A DNA stretch of 64,000 nucleotides from JBGTSJ01 sp041940305. Lineage in GTDB: Bacteria > Planctomycetota > Planctomycetia > Planctomycetales > Planctomycetaceae. The stretch lies in assembly GCA_041940305.1 (NCBI GenBank), contig JBGTSJ010000004.1:62001-126000 (forward strand), in the 5' to 3' direction. The first letter of the stretch is position 1, and every line of letters begins with the position of its first letter. Below are positions 18,250 through 29,015 of the stretch, piece after piece. A program made the position numbers and the translations under genes. The notes under the pieces were generated by a model. It made no database searches. It was given only the letters and a program-made list of their open reading frames with translations, and had not been told where the DNA came from.

Positions 18250-19418
18250 GTCAGGCACGGATCTATCTCTCTCCGCCGCACCTGTCCGGTGAAGAGGGCA
18301 GGCAGCTCTCGGACGTTCTGGACTCCAACTGGATCGGTCCGTGCGGACCCCACCTCGCCGAATTCGAGCGGCGGATGGCCGGCATTGTTCAAGTGCGGGA
18401 AGCACTGGGCGTTGCGAGCGGCACGGCCGCGATGCATCTGATCGTGCGGCATCTGGGCGTCCAAACGGACGATGAGATCCTCTGCCAGTCCCTCACCTTC
18501 TGCGCGACGGCGAATCCAATCGCCTACGCAGGAGGCACGCCCGTGTTCATTGACTCCGAGGAGACGTCCTGGAACATCGATCCGCAATTGATTGAGGACG
18601 AATTACGCGCATGCGCAGTGCGGAATCGTCTCCCAAAGGCGATTGTGGCGGTCGACATTTTCGGGCAGTCATCCGATATCGACGCCGTCATCTCCGTCGC
18701 CAAACCGTACGGCATTCCGATCATTGAGGACGCCGCAGAGGCGCTGGGCTCAACATACAGGGGCCGCCCTGCGGGAGCTTCCGCCTGGGCAAGTTTCTTT
18801 TCATTCAACGGGAACAAGATCCTGACAACGGGTGGCGGGGGTGTGCTGTGTTCGAACGACGCCGCACTGATCGATAACGCCCGCTTCCTGTCGCAGCAGG
18901 CCCGCGATCCGGCGCCTCACTATGAGCACTCCGTCGTCGGCTACAATTACCGGATGAGCAGTCTGTCCGCCGCGATGGGGCTCGCACAGCTGGACGTGCT
19001 GGATCAACGGGTTGCGGCCCGCCGCGCCATATTCAACTCGTACGCGGAGCAACTAGCCGACGTGCCGGGGCTATCGTTGATGCCGGAAGCGCCGTTCGGG
19101 GTCTCGAATCGCTGGCTGACCGCCATCCTGATTGATCCGTCGCGGTTCGGCGCCACTCGCGACGACGTGCGGATCGCCCTGGAAGGGGCCAATATTGAGA
19201 GTCGGCCAGTCTGGAAGCCGCTGCACCTGCAGCGCTCCTTCGCGGGGGCGCGTTGCCGCGGCGGCCATGTCGCGGAACGATTCTTTGAACAAGGGCTGTG
19301 CCTGCCCAGCGGGTCTGCATTGACCGTCGAGCAGATCAATCGCATCGCCACGCTGGTGCGACGAGCCTATCGCGGAACGTCCCGTGTGAGTGCCGGCCGA
19401 CTCTCTGCGGCGGCATGA
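18246..19418 (+). CDS. DegT/DnrJ/EryC1/StrS aminotransferase, PglE-like
   Basis: A 390-residue PLP enzyme that overlaps the acetyltransferase gene by ATGA. It shows the family motifs VASGTAAMHLIVRHLGV near residue 58, EDAAEALGSTYRGRPAG near 161-177 and SFNGNKILTTGGGG with the Schiff-base lysine at 191. Together with the preceding PglC-PglD fusion it fits an aminotransferase that converts a UDP-4-keto-6-deoxy-HexNAc into the 4-amino sugar that PglD acetylates. The dehydratase (PglF/FlaA1 type) that would supply the keto sugar is not in this window. Donor stereochemistry cannot be read from sequence. The length is usual for the family. Confidence 0.9.
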   Translation: MSQARIYLSPPHLSGEEGRQLSDVLDSNWIGPCGPHLAEFERRMAGIVQVREALGVASGTAAMHLIVRHLGVQTDDEILCQSLTFCATANPIAYAGGTPVFIDSEETSWNIDPQLIEDELRACAVRNRLPKAIVAVDIFGQSSDIDAVISVAKPYGIPIIEDAAEALGSTYRGRPAGASAWASFFSFNGNKILTTGGGGVLCSNDAALIDNARFLSQQARDPAPHYEHSVVGYNYRMSSLSAAMGLAQLDVLDQRVAARRAIFNSYAEQLADVPGLSLMPEAPFGVSNRWLTAILIDPSRFGATRDDVRIALEGANIESRPVWKPLHLQRSFAGARCRGGHVAERFFEQGLCLPSGSALTVEQINRIATLVRRAYRGTSRVSAGRLSAAA

Positions 19419-19461
19419 GTCGACAGACATGCCTCCCGCGTGGCGGAGGTCCCGAACCTGC

Positions 19462-20268
19462 TCAATCCGGCTGCGGCTCGAAATGCCGGACCAGCCGCGA
19501 TGCGGCGTCCGGCAGTTTCTGCCGGAGACAGACGCTCAACGGCTGAGGTGGCTCGCCGCGGGCAATTTGCTTGAGATACTCGACAAGGACGGCACGCGAC
19601 TCGTCGGACTCATTCAGGAGGAAGTGCACCCATGCCCAGGCGTGCCGATAATCACCCACGTCGAGATCAGTATGCCGGCGCAAAACTTCCAGCTGTTCGA
19701 GATCGGGCCGCCATCCGAGCCGCAGGGACCACTGAATCCGACGGTGAAAGGGGTGGCTGTTCCGCCGGTCTTCGACGTCGGCTTCAAAGTACGAAGCCAA
19801 TCCCTCATCCAGCCACAATGGCACGTACGGCAGCGCATCGTGCAGGACGGCGTGCGTTGTCTCATGCCTCAGGATTTCCGGCAGATCACGTTGCTGGAAG
19901 CTGTAAACGCCATTGCCGAGTTCCCGTTCGACGAAAATGCCCCGCTGCCGCGCGGCATCCGGGGTTATCGCGGAGACTTCGGCAATGTAGCGCCGACGGC
20001 TGGAGTACAGCTGAATGAGTATCGCCCGGTCGGAAGTCAGTTCCAGTGTCTGTGCCAGGGAATCCGTGAGCTGTTCCAGATCGCTCCCCAGTCTCTCCGG
20101 GTCGCCGATCAAGAACTCCGACCGGCACCGGACGGCGCCCCAGTCGTATTCGACGAGCGGCTCCAGCGCGGCGGCCGAGTCGGTCAGGACCGCCCCTGCG
20201 GCGATCACTGCGACCACAGTCGCCAGCCTGCTGACAGCGGCTCCGCGATCCGATTGTGCTGAGCGCAT
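19462..20268 (-). CDS. Secreted zinc peptidase-like protein (DUF1570/peptidase-MA type)
   Basis: 268 residues with a hydrophobic export segment (about 14-34, AVSRLATVVAVIAAGAV). It carries HETTH at 135-139 followed 15 residues later by WLDEGLASYFE, the HExxH...E arrangement of gluzincins such as the peptidase-MA and DUF1570 families common in planctomycetes. Zn ligands would be H135, H139 and probably E155. It is transcribed against the glycan genes on both sides and is separated from the aminotransferase stop by 43 bases, so it is not part of that operon. The substrate is unknown. The family name is uncertain; the zincin core is clear. Confidence 0.75.
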   Translation of the reverse strand: MRSAQSDRGAAVSRLATVVAVIAAGAVLTDSAAALEPLVEYDWGAVRCRSEFLIGDPERLGSDLEQLTDSLAQTLELTSDRAILIQLYSSRRRYIAEVSAITPDAARQRGIFVERELGNGVYSFQQRDLPEILRHETTHAVLHDALPYVPLWLDEGLASYFEADVEDRRNSHPFHRRIQWSLRLGWRPDLEQLEVLRRHTDLDVGDYRHAWAWVHFLLNESDESRAVLVEYLKQIARGEPPQPLSVCLRQKLPDAASRLVRHFEPQPD

Positions 20269-20466
20269 GTCAGGCGGTCCTGCAAATCCAGCTTGACCCT
20301 CTACGGCGGTTCGTCTATTTACCGCGCTTCCTCCGCCAGTGCCTGTTCCTTAATGACGCTTCGCGTCGGCACGCGGCTTCGCTCAAGTCTCTCCATACTC
20401 CAAGCGTTCCTTCAGCCACAAGAGGAAACCGCTTGCGAAGCGGTCTTCTCGAATGGCCCCGCGCCA

Positions 20467-23259
20467 ATGGTCGCGTTTACACCGCCTGCATCTCGCGCAC
20501 GCCCCACGAGCGCTCCAGCAGCCCGCTCACCGGGATGGTGCGCGCGTTGGGAGCAGGTAACCGGCGTGGGACTGGCTGCATCCATCTTTGTCATTCCCCT
20601 GCTGCTGGGCGGCGCCCGTCCGGCCGGACATATCGCTCTGCTGGTCCTCTCATTCGCCACAGGGACAGCATGGCTGCTCTCCAGGGCGGGAGCCGAGTCG
20701 CCGGAGTGGAGGTGGCTGGGAGTGGAAATGCTGGTGCTGGCTGCCGCAGCATTGGTCGCGATTCAGCTGGTCCCGCTGCCGGATGAGTGGCTGCAGGCGA
20801 TTTCCCCCAGACTGGTCGAAGTGCTGCCGTTGTGGTCGGGTGAAGGCAATGAATCCGGCCTGGGGCGCTGGCATACCATCAGTGTTGCTCCGGCCGAAAC
20901 ATTGAACTGCCTGGTGACGTACGCTGCCTACACCGTGCTGTTTCTGGTTGCTGCACAACGACTGTCGTCCACCGGCGACGCGCAGCGGATCATGCGGTGG
21001 ATCGCCGCCGCCGTCGTGGGGCAGGCCGTGTTCGGACTGCTGCAGTTTTTTCTGAGCAACGGCAAGTTCTTCTGGTTCTATCTGCATCCGTACGTCAGCA
21101 CGGCGGATGAAGTGCACGGCAGCTTCATCAATCGCAACCACACGGCCCACTTTCTGGCGCTGGGGATGGGGCCGCTGCTGATGCTGGCTCTTGGCGAGCC
21201 AGCCACCCGGGCCGGCCGCAACGGCTTTTCGAGTTCCTCAACGTCACTGGCGGCCCTGGCCCGGCCCGCCGCATGGGCCGGCGTCGGCTGCGTTGTTCTC
21301 GCGTCCGCACTCACGATGTCGCGCGGAGGCTTGCTCGCTCTGGGAGCGGCTGCCGTGGTTTTCATGGTCGCTTCGCGGCAGACGCGGCGGCGGCAAACCG
21401 CAGTTCTGCCGGTTGCAGGAGTCATTGCTCTGGGAGTCGGGGCGGCGATGTTCGTGCCGGGAGCCGAGCGCGTCGAGCACCGGCTCGCCACAGTGGCGTC
21501 TCTTGATGTTGATCAGGTCGATCAGGGACTGGCGCGACGCAGGATCTGGGAAACGGTCGCCAGCGCAATCCCCGACTTCCCGGTGCTTGGGGCCGGATTG
21601 GGCACGATGCGGCCCGTCTACCCACTGTATTTTGACGAACGAGACGAGCGGCTGGAGTACACGACGGCGGACAACGGCTATCTGGAGCTCACGCTGGAGG
21701 CCGGACTGCCCGGGCTGATCCTCGTCGTTGCGGCGCTGGCGCTCCTGGTGTCGCGCTGCCTGTCCGGAACGTCATTCGCCCGGACGCCCGAACAGGCAGC
21801 CTGTCTGGCCGCAGCTCTGGCGGGTGTGGCGGCGAGCGCGGTGCATGCGCTGGTAGAGTCGAACTGGTTCATCCCCGGCTGCATGATGCTGCTGATTCCA
21901 CTGGCCGCCTCCGGGATTGCACTCAGCGCCGGGGCCGGTCGAGACGGTGCGGCGCGTCCAATTCGCGTTCCGCGTCCCGTGTGGGGGGCGGCGGCCGTCT
22001 GCCTGGCGGCGAGCCTGTATCTGGCGGTGCCGATCAAGCAGGCGCGACTGCAGGATGCGGCGGCCTGGAAGTTGCTGGATCCCCTGACGACTGACACCCG
22101 CGCGTCGGCGTCGGCGTCACTCGACCCGGGCGAATGGCGACAGCAACTGGACGGCGTCAGCGAACTCTCATCGTGCAATCCTCAAACGCATCTTGCCCTG
22201 GCCGGCCAGTACCTGCAGCTCTTCGAAGAACTGCAGCGGTCCAGCGCAAATCCAATGACGTTGACGGAAATCCGCGAGACGGTGAAGGCCGCCGAATTCG
22301 AGTCATCGGACGAGATCAACGAATGGCTGCAACGGGCATTCGCCGGCAATGCCGAATGCCTTCACCTGGCACAGCGGCATGCCGCTCGATGCGTCGAGCT
22401 CTGCCCGCTGGAAGGGCGCGCCTATACGTTTCTGGCCGAGTTGTGCTTCATCAACGGACAGGACGCTGAATTTCGCGAGAGGCTGATCCGACAGTCCGGC
22501 CTGGTTCGCCCGTATGACGGCCAAGTCCTGTTCGCCACGGGACAATTCGAGTTCCAGCGGGGCGACATGGAGAGTGCCCTGCGTCACTGGCGGAGCGCGT
22601 ATCACCGCAGCCGAATCTGGGAGGCCGCCGTGACGAACTCCTTGATCCACATCATGCCGGTCGAGTCATTTCTTTCCGAGTTCCAACCGGATTGGATGGC
22701 CCTGCGCCACTTGCGTCACCGCCTGAAGGACTCAGGGCATCCGGAATACCGATTGGTCGTCCGCCGGCTGGCGGAGGCGACCGTGGAGCGGGCGGAAACG
22801 GTGGAACCGGACGAAGCCGCGGAACTGCTGGTCGAGGCCTATCAAGAATATTTCGAACTCGACGAGCCGGACGCCGCATTGCAGTGCGTCCTGGCGGCCG
22901 TGCAGCGCCAGCCCGCGTCTTATGACGCCCACCTGCGGGCCGGACAGTGCCTTCACACGCAACAGCGCTACTCCGACGCCGTCCGCGAGTTGCGGTGGTG
23001 CCTGCGCCGCAGACCGAATGACCAGCTGACATCCGAACTTCTCAGGACCGCCATCGAATCGGAGTCGCTTGAGGCCCCCTCGCTCGTCGCATCAAGGGCG
23101 TCGACGCATGACGTCGAAGCTTCGGCGAGCACAGGCGATGAGATCTCGACAGCCGCATTCTTCGAACAGGACGCCGACGGCAATGTCGCCGGGCGTCGTC
23201 GTGAACGGGCCAGTGTCACCCGGGCGGATTTCATCAGTCCGCCGCCTCCAAAGGAATGA
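20467..23259 (+). CDS. O-antigen ligase-like protein with C-terminal TPR domain
   Basis: About 930 residues from ATG 20467. TTG 20293 and ATG 20353 are in-frame alternatives, but the residues they add look non-coding. The N-terminal half has about ten to twelve membrane helices, with the WaaL-type segment GSFINRNHTAHFLALGMG near residues 218-235 and a periplasmic loop ending TTADNGYLELTLEAGLPGL near 400. The C-terminal 380 residues are soluble, helical and TPR-like (AYTFLAELCFINGQDAEFRE; AHLRAGQCLHTQQRYSDAVR). O-antigen ligases transfer undecaprenyl-linked polysaccharide to an acceptor; ligase-TPR fusions occur in planctomycetes and pilin O-oligosaccharyltransferases. It overlaps the next gene by ATGA. 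Confidence 0.8.
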   Translation: MVAFTPPASRARPTSAPAARSPGWCARWEQVTGVGLAASIFVIPLLLGGARPAGHIALLVLSFATGTAWLLSRAGAESPEWRWLGVEMLVLAAAALVAIQLVPLPDEWLQAISPRLVEVLPLWSGEGNESGLGRWHTISVAPAETLNCLVTYAAYTVLFLVAAQRLSSTGDAQRIMRWIAAAVVGQAVFGLLQFFLSNGKFFWFYLHPYVSTADEVHGSFINRNHTAHFLALGMGPLLMLALGEPATRAGRNGFSSSSTSLAALARPAAWAGVGCVVLASALTMSRGGLLALGAAAVVFMVASRQTRRRQTAVLPVAGVIALGVGAAMFVPGAERVEHRLATVASLDVDQVDQGLARRRIWETVASAIPDFPVLGAGLGTMRPVYPLYFDERDERLEYTTADNGYLELTLEAGLPGLILVVAALALLVSRCLSGTSFARTPEQAACLAAALAGVAASAVHALVESNWFIPGCMMLLIPLAASGIALSAGAGRDGAARPIRVPRPVWGAAAVCLAASLYLAVPIKQARLQDAAAWKLLDPLTTDTRASASASLDPGEWRQQLDGVSELSSCNPQTHLALAGQYLQLFEELQRSSANPMTLTEIRETVKAAEFESSDEINEWLQRAFAGNAECLHLAQRHAARCVELCPLEGRAYTFLAELCFINGQDAEFRERLIRQSGLVRPYDGQVLFATGQFEFQRGDMESALRHWRSAYHRSRIWEAAVTNSLIHIMPVESFLSEFQPDWMALRHLRHRLKDSGHPEYRLVVRRLAEATVERAETVEPDEAAELLVEAYQEYFELDEPDAALQCVLAAVQRQPASYDAHLRAGQCLHTQQRYSDAVRELRWCLRRRPNDQLTSELLRTAIESESLEAPSLVASRASTHDVEASASTGDEISTAAFFEQDADGNVAGRRRERASVTRADFISPPPPKE

Positions 23260-23840
23260 AGGAAATGCCGATGCTCAAGTCAAAGTCTGCAAGAAGGTCT
23301 ATCGTGACGTTGATCATCCTTGCCCTTGCGGCGCCGGCGCAGCCGCTGCTGGCGGCGGGTCCGGCGGCGCCGGCGATGCCGGAGCGCGCCGCTCCGGTCA
23401 AGCTTCCGACACAGGATGTCGAGCTGTCGGCCGAAGGCACGTTGCGCGGCTATTTTGTCGATGAGGAGCAGGGCGCCGGCCGTGCGGGCCTGAAGGTCAC
23501 GCTTCATCAGAACTCCGCCGAACCGCTGGCTTCGACCGTCACCGGAGAAAACGGTGAGTTCTCATTCGGCGAGCTCCGCGGAGGCACGTACCAGGTCGTT
23601 GTGAACGACGAGCATGTGATGGCGTATCGTGCGTGGACGGCGGGGACTGCTCCTCCGCGGACCAGGCCCCAGGCCGTGTTTGTGGCCGGCGAAGCAACCC
23701 GCGCGGGGCTGTGGTTCGCAGGACTCTCTCCGGAGGCGCAACTGGCCATTCTGGCCCTGATCGCCGCAGGGATCGCGATCCCGATCGCGGTGCTGGCGAA
23801 TGACGATGACGGCAAGCGTCGCAATCCCGAACCGATGTAA
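23256..23840 (+). CDS. Small exported protein with carboxypeptidase-regulatory-like domain
   Basis: 194 residues, translationally coupled to the ligase (ATGA overlap). It starts MKEMPMLKSKSARRSIVTLI with a signal peptide cleaved near PLLAAG. A beta-sandwich of the carboxypeptidase-regulatory / SdrD-B type follows (about 65-115: TLRGYFVDEEQGAGRAGLKV, then TVTGENGEFSFGELRGGTYQ). It ends with a hydrophobic helix (about 166-186) and a short basic/acidic tail. It looks like a small periplasmic protein anchored at its C-terminus. The coupling to the ligase suggests a role in polysaccharide handling, but nothing in the sequence proves it. Confidence 0.7.
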   Translation: MKEMPMLKSKSARRSIVTLIILALAAPAQPLLAAGPAAPAMPERAAPVKLPTQDVELSAEGTLRGYFVDEEQGAGRAGLKVTLHQNSAEPLASTVTGENGEFSFGELRGGTYQVVVNDEHVMAYRAWTAGTAPPRTRPQAVFVAGEATRAGLWFAGLSPEAQLAILALIAAGIAIPIAVLANDDDGKRRNPEPM

Positions 23841-23934
23841 TCGATGACCCACTCAGATTCCCACGCAGTCCCGGATCCGGCGCACGCCCGGATGCCGGGA
23901 CTGGTTGTATCGCTGTGATACAAAACCGCGTGGT

Positions 23935-24639
23935 TCACCGGCGGCGACTGACCGACGAGCGAATCTCCGGGTGGCGTTCGGCCACCGCATCGATGAGGTC
24001 GGTCGGACTATGGATTCCCGGGAGCTCGTAATGCTCGCCCGTGTAGAAATACCAGGCGTCCCGCGTATACGTGACGCAGTTATTCCGCACGACGCCATGC
24101 CCGTAAGGGCCTGAGCCGATGAAGATCGGAGGATCTTCGACGTACGCGAACAACAGGATGATGCCCCCCTCCTGCACGTGCTCCTCGTAGCGCTGATCGC
24201 GGTCCATCGATAGTCCGGTCCGCCACGTCGGCGGATAGTGCCAGCGCATCCGATTCCGGTCGAACCAACCTCCAACGAGGATGTGAAACCGGCTGATGGA
24301 CCGCACTTCGCCCGTCTCGACGTTCTCAAATCGGATCCAGGTGTGGCCGTGGTTGCGCGAAGCGCACAGGCTCACCAGCCAGCGTCCGGGCAGGGCGTGC
24401 GGTAGCTCTTCCGGTCCGATCGGCGGCCGGACGAAGCCGTAAGGGGGCCGAGCGTCCACTTGCGATCCGCCTGGCAGGCCCCCGTGCGCTGTCACAGCGA
24501 TACTCAGGAAGACACAGCTCGACCACGTCAGGAAACGAACGGCATTGCGGTTGGCCGGCAGTTGAAGCGCAGGCCGCCACCGGGATCTCCCAGGCTGTCG
24601 TGCCCGCCTGCAGACGGTTTGTAACTCGCGCAGTTGCAT
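23935..24639 (-). CDS. Unknown protein, possible permuted papain-like (NlpC/P60-LRAT-like) fold
   Basis: 234 residues. The N-terminal 35 residues are Arg-rich and doubtful as protein, followed by a hydrophobic export-like segment (AVRFLTWSSCVFLSIAVTAH). The mature part has GHTWIRFENVETGE with a His at a strand start near residue 98, and downstream NNCVTYTRDAWYFYTGEHYE with a Cys at the start of a helix near 186. The His-then-Cys order is the layout of circularly permuted NlpC/P60 proteins (YiiX, LRAT), in which Cys and His form a thiol hydrolase site. This is a fold guess from motif spacing. The true start is unclear. No link to neighbours is evident. Confidence 0.5.
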   Translation of the reverse strand: MQLRELQTVCRRARQPGRSRWRPALQLPANRNAVRFLTWSSCVFLSIAVTAHGGLPGGSQVDARPPYGFVRPPIGPEELPHALPGRWLVSLCASRNHGHTWIRFENVETGEVRSISRFHILVGGWFDRNRMRWHYPPTWRTGLSMDRDQRYEEHVQEGGIILLFAYVEDPPIFIGSGPYGHGVVRNNCVTYTRDAWYFYTGEHYELPGIHSPTDLIDAVAERHPEIRSSVSRRR

Positions 24640-24873
24640 CGGACGAGATGACAGGGCGCCGCGTCCGCTGAATTCGGACGGCAGGATGTCGGCCAGACAT
24701 TTGCCTCAAAGCACGGCATTAAAGGCAGTTCCAGTGTTTCCAGCAATCCCGTTTTGCCGGGCGGAATCCTCGCGATCCCGCTGCCGCGAAATCCTGGCGT
24801 GCGAAGACGTCGCGATTGCCCAGTTGTCCGTCATTGTCCATCCGCGAAGCGTCGCATCCGTCCACCGGGAGTA

Positions 24874-24879
24874 TATAAT
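24874..24879 (+). promoter_or_regulatory. Candidate -10 element upstream of leuC
   Basis: A perfect TATAAT lies 55 bases before the leuC start, in otherwise GC-rich DNA. No good -35 hexamer stands at 16-18 bases upstream (the sequence there is GTCGCA-like), so the promoter is only a candidate. Confidence 0.35.
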
Positions 24880-24933
24880 GGCCCGTTCGTCCGGAAGGGG
24901 TCATCGGTTTCACCAGCTGCTCCTGAGAGTTTC

Positions 24934-26355
<1,422 letters not shown>

Positions 26356-26375
26356 GAGACTGACGGAGAACGACG

Positions 26376-26630
26376 ATGACGAGCGAGCGCTTACGGGAAG
26401 TCCTGAACGCCGAGCCGTTTCAGAAGTTCACGATTCATCTGGCGGATGGTCGGGATGTCCCGGTCCATCGTCGGGAGTTCGTCGCGCTTTCGGCCAGCGG
26501 TCGAACGGCGGTTGTCTTTCAGCCGGACGATCGCATGAACATCCTCGATCTCCTGCTCGTTACTGATCTCGAGGTCGCTCCAGAGAAGCGTGGAAAGAAC
26601 GGACAGGGAGGAAAGAGGCGGAAAGAATGA
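26376..26630 (+). CDS. Small conserved-looking hypothetical protein
   Basis: 84 residues starting MTSERLREVLNAEPFQKFTI and continuing HLADGRDVPVHRREFVALS, with a basic Gly/Lys-rich tail (EKRGKNGQGGKRRKE). Short soluble proteins with this RDxLxAEPFxxFTIHLADGR pattern are frequent as hypothetical proteins in planctomycete genomes; the function is unknown. GGAGAA stands about 9 bases before the ATG. It follows leuC by 20 bases and so is probably cotranscribed. No catalytic motif is seen. Confidence 0.65.
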   Translation: MTSERLREVLNAEPFQKFTIHLADGRDVPVHRREFVALSASGRTAVVFQPDDRMNILDLLLVTDLEVAPEKRGKNGQGGKRRKE

Positions 26631-26688
26631 GGAATCGGCCGTTGACGAGGAGGTATGGCAGCGGCAAGCATCCTCGGGGAGTTTTGGC

Positions 26689-27039
26689 GTGTCCTTTACT
26701 CTGAGTGACTTTGTCGCCGCCGCTGAGCAGATGCTAACACTCCCGATGTGCGCAGGCATCTCCGGCTTTCCGGCAAATAAGCAGACCGACGAACTTACGC
26801 GGAGGGATCTCCGTCGAGCGAAAGCGATCATCCAATCCATGACGCGGGACGAGCGAGCGTTTCCGGACCAGATCCATCCAAATCGAGCCCGGCGGATTGC
26901 TCGCGGCAGCGGAACTGAGGCGAATGATGTGGGTGACCTGGTTCGTCAGTTCGTTGGCATGCGGCGGATGATCGAGAAGATGCAATCAGGTTCAGACTGG
27001 TCTGTCCCTTTCCAGCGACGAATCTGGCCCTTGGAGTAA
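26689..27039 (+). CDS. Orphan SRP54 M-domain-like protein
   Basis: 116 residues from GTG 26689, chosen because CGGGGAG lies about 9 bases upstream and the translation then begins directly with the domain: SFTLSDFVAAAEQMLTLPMC. The core reads RRDLRRAKAIIQSMTRDERA, then FPDQIHPNRARRIARGSGTE and VGDLVRQFVGMRRMIEKM. This is the RNA-binding, methionine-containing M domain of Ffh/SRP54, including the RRxxRIARGSG helix that contacts 4.5S RNA. The N and G (GTPase) domains are absent, so it cannot be the functional Ffh. It may be a stand-alone RNA-binding protein or a duplicated fragment. It sits between leuC and leuD, 9 bases before leuD. Confidence 0.75.
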   Translation: MSFTLSDFVAAAEQMLTLPMCAGISGFPANKQTDELTRRDLRRAKAIIQSMTRDERAFPDQIHPNRARRIARGSGTEANDVGDLVRQFVGMRRMIEKMQSGSDWSVPFQRRIWPLE

Positions 27040-27048
27040 CCACTACTG

Positions 27049-27639
<591 letters not shown>

Positions 27640-27723
27640 TTCCAAAGTCGCCGAGTTGCTCCGTGACGCGAACGCGGCGCTCAGTCCACGTGAGCTTGAG
27701 TGGCTCTTGGTGCTTGCCAGTTC

Positions 27724-27750
27724 TGTCCCGGCCACTGCGTGGCCGGGACA
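27724..27750. repeat. Perfect 12-bp inverted repeat between leuD and citrate synthase
   Basis: TGTCCCGGCCAC, a 3-base loop (TGC), then GTGGCCGGGACA. The hairpin is very stable but no T-run follows, so it may be a Rho-independent-like pause, an RNA-processing site or a dispersed repeat element. It lies 32 bases before the citrate synthase start. Confidence 0.6.
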
Positions 27751-27781
27751 CTTTGGCGCGAAAACCGAATGGGAGGCCGTT

Positions 27782-28900
27782 ATGAGCACTCCTGCGGCGG
27801 CGGGACTGGCGGGGATTGTTGCCGGACGGACGGCACTCAGCACGGTGGGCAAGGAGGGAACTGGACTCACGTATCGCGGGTATGCGATTGAAGATCTCGC
27901 AGAGCACGCGTCATTTGAAGAGGTCGCCTGGTTGCTGCTGAGGGGTGAGCTTCCGACCTTCAATGAACTCACAGAGTTTCAGCAGCGGCTCATCTTGATG
28001 CGGGAGCTTCCGCAGCCGCTAAAGACAATGCTCGAGTCGTTGCCGGAGGATGCGCACCCGATGGATGTGCTGCGGACCAGCTGCTCGGCGCTCGGCTGCC
28101 TGGAGCCGGAACGGACGCTCGATGTTCAGCAAGTAGTCATTGAACGGCTGCTGGCCACGTTTCCGGGAATGCTGGTGTACTGGCATGCCCTGCACACGCG
28201 CGGCGAGCGGATTGCAACCTCAACCGATGAGCCATCGCTCGCAGGGCACTTTCTGCGACTGCTGCAGGGCCGGCCGCCAAGCGACACGCATTGCCGGGCG
28301 CTCGATGCGTCGCTCATCCTCTATGCCGAGCATGAATTCAACGCGTCCACCTTCGCTGCGAGAATTGTTGCGTCCACGCTGTCGGACATGTACTCGGCCA
28401 TCGCGGCCGGCATCGGGGCTTTGCGCGGTCCGCTTCACGGGGGAGCGAACGAAGCCGCGATGGAGATGATGGAGCAGTATGCGGATGCGGACGCCGCCGA
28501 ACGCGGCATCCTCGACTTGCTGGACCGCAAGCAGAAGATCATGGGGTTCGGACACCGGGTCTACCGCGACCGGGATCCGCGTTCGGACATCATTCAACGA
28601 TGGGCGAAGCGCCTGGCCGACGAAGCGGGCGATACGCGGCTGTACTCCCTGTTTGAGCGCGTCCATGCCGTCATGCGGCGTGAAAAGAAGCTGTTTCCCA
28701 ACCTCGACTTCTATGCTGCGGCCGCTTATCACCAGATGGGGATTCCGACGGCAATGTTCACGCCGCTGTTCGTCTTCGCCCGCACGGCCGGCTGGGGGGC
28801 TCACGTGATTGAGCAACGGGCCGACAACCGGCTCATCCGCCCGGCTGCAGAATACGTCGGCGCGGCGCCGCGGCCATTTGCTCCGGTCGGCGATCGCTGA
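27782..28900 (+). CDS. Citrate/2-methylcitrate synthase
   Basis: 372 residues from ATG 27782, with GGAGG about 8 bases upstream. Catalytic elements are seen in order: a His in GPLHGGANEAAMEM (about 219), a second His in GFGHRVYRDRDPRS (about 258) and the Asp in LDFYAAAAYHQMGIP (about 309). The length and the short N-terminus (MSTPAAAGLAGIVAGRTALS) fit the type II/archaeal-like citrate and methylcitrate synthase branch rather than the hexameric Gram-negative GltA. It condenses acetyl-CoA or propionyl-CoA with oxaloacetate; which one cannot be decided by eye. It follows leuD by 142 bases, with a strong hairpin between. Confidence 0.9.
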   Translation: MSTPAAAGLAGIVAGRTALSTVGKEGTGLTYRGYAIEDLAEHASFEEVAWLLLRGELPTFNELTEFQQRLILMRELPQPLKTMLESLPEDAHPMDVLRTSCSALGCLEPERTLDVQQVVIERLLATFPGMLVYWHALHTRGERIATSTDEPSLAGHFLRLLQGRPPSDTHCRALDASLILYAEHEFNASTFAARIVASTLSDMYSAIAAGIGALRGPLHGGANEAAMEMMEQYADADAAERGILDLLDRKQKIMGFGHRVYRDRDPRSDIIQRWAKRLADEAGDTRLYSLFERVHAVMRREKKLFPNLDFYAAAAYHQMGIPTAMFTPLFVFARTAGWGAHVIEQRADNRLIRPAAEYVGAAPRPFAPVGDR

Positions 28901-29015
28901 GACAGGCGGCCGCGGCGCCGTTGGCTGCACGCTCAATCCGGCGGTAACATGCGGCCGAGGCGTACGCTCTGATGTGCGCCGCCACTCCTGCAGTCCCGTG
29001 GAGGAACAACGCACT

